The notes beneath the pieces were generated by a model, which was not told the DNA's origin, made no database searches, and saw nothing but the letters and a program-made list of their open reading frames with translations. Position numbers and translations under genes: made by a program. From Betaproteobacteria bacterium (lineage in GTDB: Bacteria; Pseudomonadota; Gammaproteobacteria; Burkholderiales; SG8-41): DNA of 6,760 nt. The stretch spans positions 1 to 6,760 of the forward strand of contig JAOUIN010000125.1 of NCBI GenBank assembly GCA_029883965.1, given 5' to 3'. The stretch's first letter is position 1; every line of letters starts with the position of its first letter. This document shows positions 6,345 to 6,760 of the stretch, piece by piece.

Positions 6345-6689
6345 ATGATCGCCGTCATTTTCGAAGTCTGGCCCGCCGCCGGTCGCAAGCAGGAATACCT
6401 CGACATCGCGGCCGGCCTGCGGCCGCTGCTGGAACAGGTGGACGGTTTCATTTCGATCGAGCGCTTCGAGAGCCTCACCGAACCCGGCAAAATTCTGTCC
6501 CTGTCGGTTTTCCGCGATGAAGCCGCGGTCGCGCGCTGGCGCGCGCTGGAACAGCACCGCGCGGCCCAGGCCAAAGGGCGCAGCGGCGTGTTTCGCGACT
6601 ACCGGCTGCGTGTCGCCGGCGTCATCCGCGACTACGGCATGACCGAGCGCGCACAGGCACCTGTCGACAGCCGCAAAATCAACGGCTGA
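6345..6689 (+). CDS. ABM-fold (antibiotic biosynthesis monooxygenase-like) small protein
   Basis: A 114-aa protein of the dimeric ferredoxin-like ABM superfamily, which includes YgiN-type quinol monooxygenases and IsdG-type haem-degrading enzymes. The visible pattern is a first strand IAVIFEVWP, a helix with a YLDIAAGLRPLLE-like sequence (residues 18-30), GFISIERF at 34-41, LSLSVFRDEAAVARWR around 51-66 with W65, and H71 in EQHR, all typical of the fold. The last 20 residues extend beyond the domain and look disordered. The ATG lies 18 nt after the SDR stop, on the same strand, with no strong ribosome binding site. It is the last gene of the visible operon. Substrate and cofactor cannot be read from the sequence; a role in redox chemistry with the neighbouring SDR is only an inference. 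Confidence 0.8.
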   Translation: MIAVIFEVWPAAGRKQEYLDIAAGLRPLLEQVDGFISIERFESLTEPGKILSLSVFRDEAAVARWRALEQHRAAQAKGRSGVFRDYRLRVAGVIRDYGMTERAQAPVDSRKING

Positions 6690-6711
6690 CCGCGCAATTT
6701 TCTCGAGATCC

Positions 6712-6753
6712 CTGCAGCCGCCCTGCAGTCGCCACTGATCAGCCCACGCTGAT
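6712..6753. repeat. Two inverted repeats after the last gene (possible weak terminator region)
   Basis: CTGCAG occurs twice (6712-6717 and 6723-6728), separated by 5 nt, and can form a 6-bp hairpin. ATCAGC (6738-6743) and GCTGAT (6748-6753) form a second perfect 6-bp hairpin with a 4-nt loop. They begin 23 nt after the stop of the ABM-like gene. No T-run follows before the window ends seven bases later, so a terminator is suggested but not shown. No gene is visible in 6690-6760. Confidence 0.3.
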
Positions 6754-6760
6754 ACCGGCC

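Overview
The window looks like a stretch of a betaproteobacterial chromosome, though this is inferred from gene order and protein style without any database search. It is GC-rich. One half is the cytoplasmic protein-quality-control cluster tig-clpP-clpX-lon, read on the minus strand behind a tRNA-Leu gene. The other half is a divergent plus-strand operon that starts with the squalene-synthesis pair hpnC-hpnD.

Minus strand, in transcription order from about 3750 down to 1: tRNA-Leu(UAG) with an encoded CCA end; trigger factor (tig), only 33 nt after the tRNA; clpP, whose ATG overlaps the tig stop (ATGA); clpX, after a 101-nt spacer that holds a perfect 17-nt palindrome; then a 153-nt spacer with a convincing sigma-32 type heat-shock promoter, and the first 50 codons of lon, cut by the window edge. 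Together these encode co-translational folding (trigger factor), the ClpXP protease, and the Lon protease. All key active-site motifs are intact.

The divergent region of about 160 nt (3751-3911) has an AT-rich core with -10-like hexamers on both strands. One would serve the tRNA/tig side and the other hpnC.

Plus strand: hpnC (GTG start) and hpnD (ATG immediately after the hpnC stop) are paralogous squalene/phytoene-synthase-family enzymes. With HpnE they make squalene from farnesyl diphosphate for hopanoids. hpnE, which commonly follows hpnCD, is not in the window. In its place are a short-chain dehydrogenase whose catalytic tyrosine position reads as serine, and a small ABM-fold (antibiotic biosynthesis monooxygenase-like) protein. 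The gaps of 0, 9 and 18 nt support a single transcript for all four genes.

I found no mobile element, CRISPR array, prophage, or clear evidence of a wholly new system. The points most worth following up are the SDR with the altered active site beside hpnCD, the lack of room for a promoter between the tRNA and tig, the sigma-32 promoter of lon, and the clpP-clpX palindrome.
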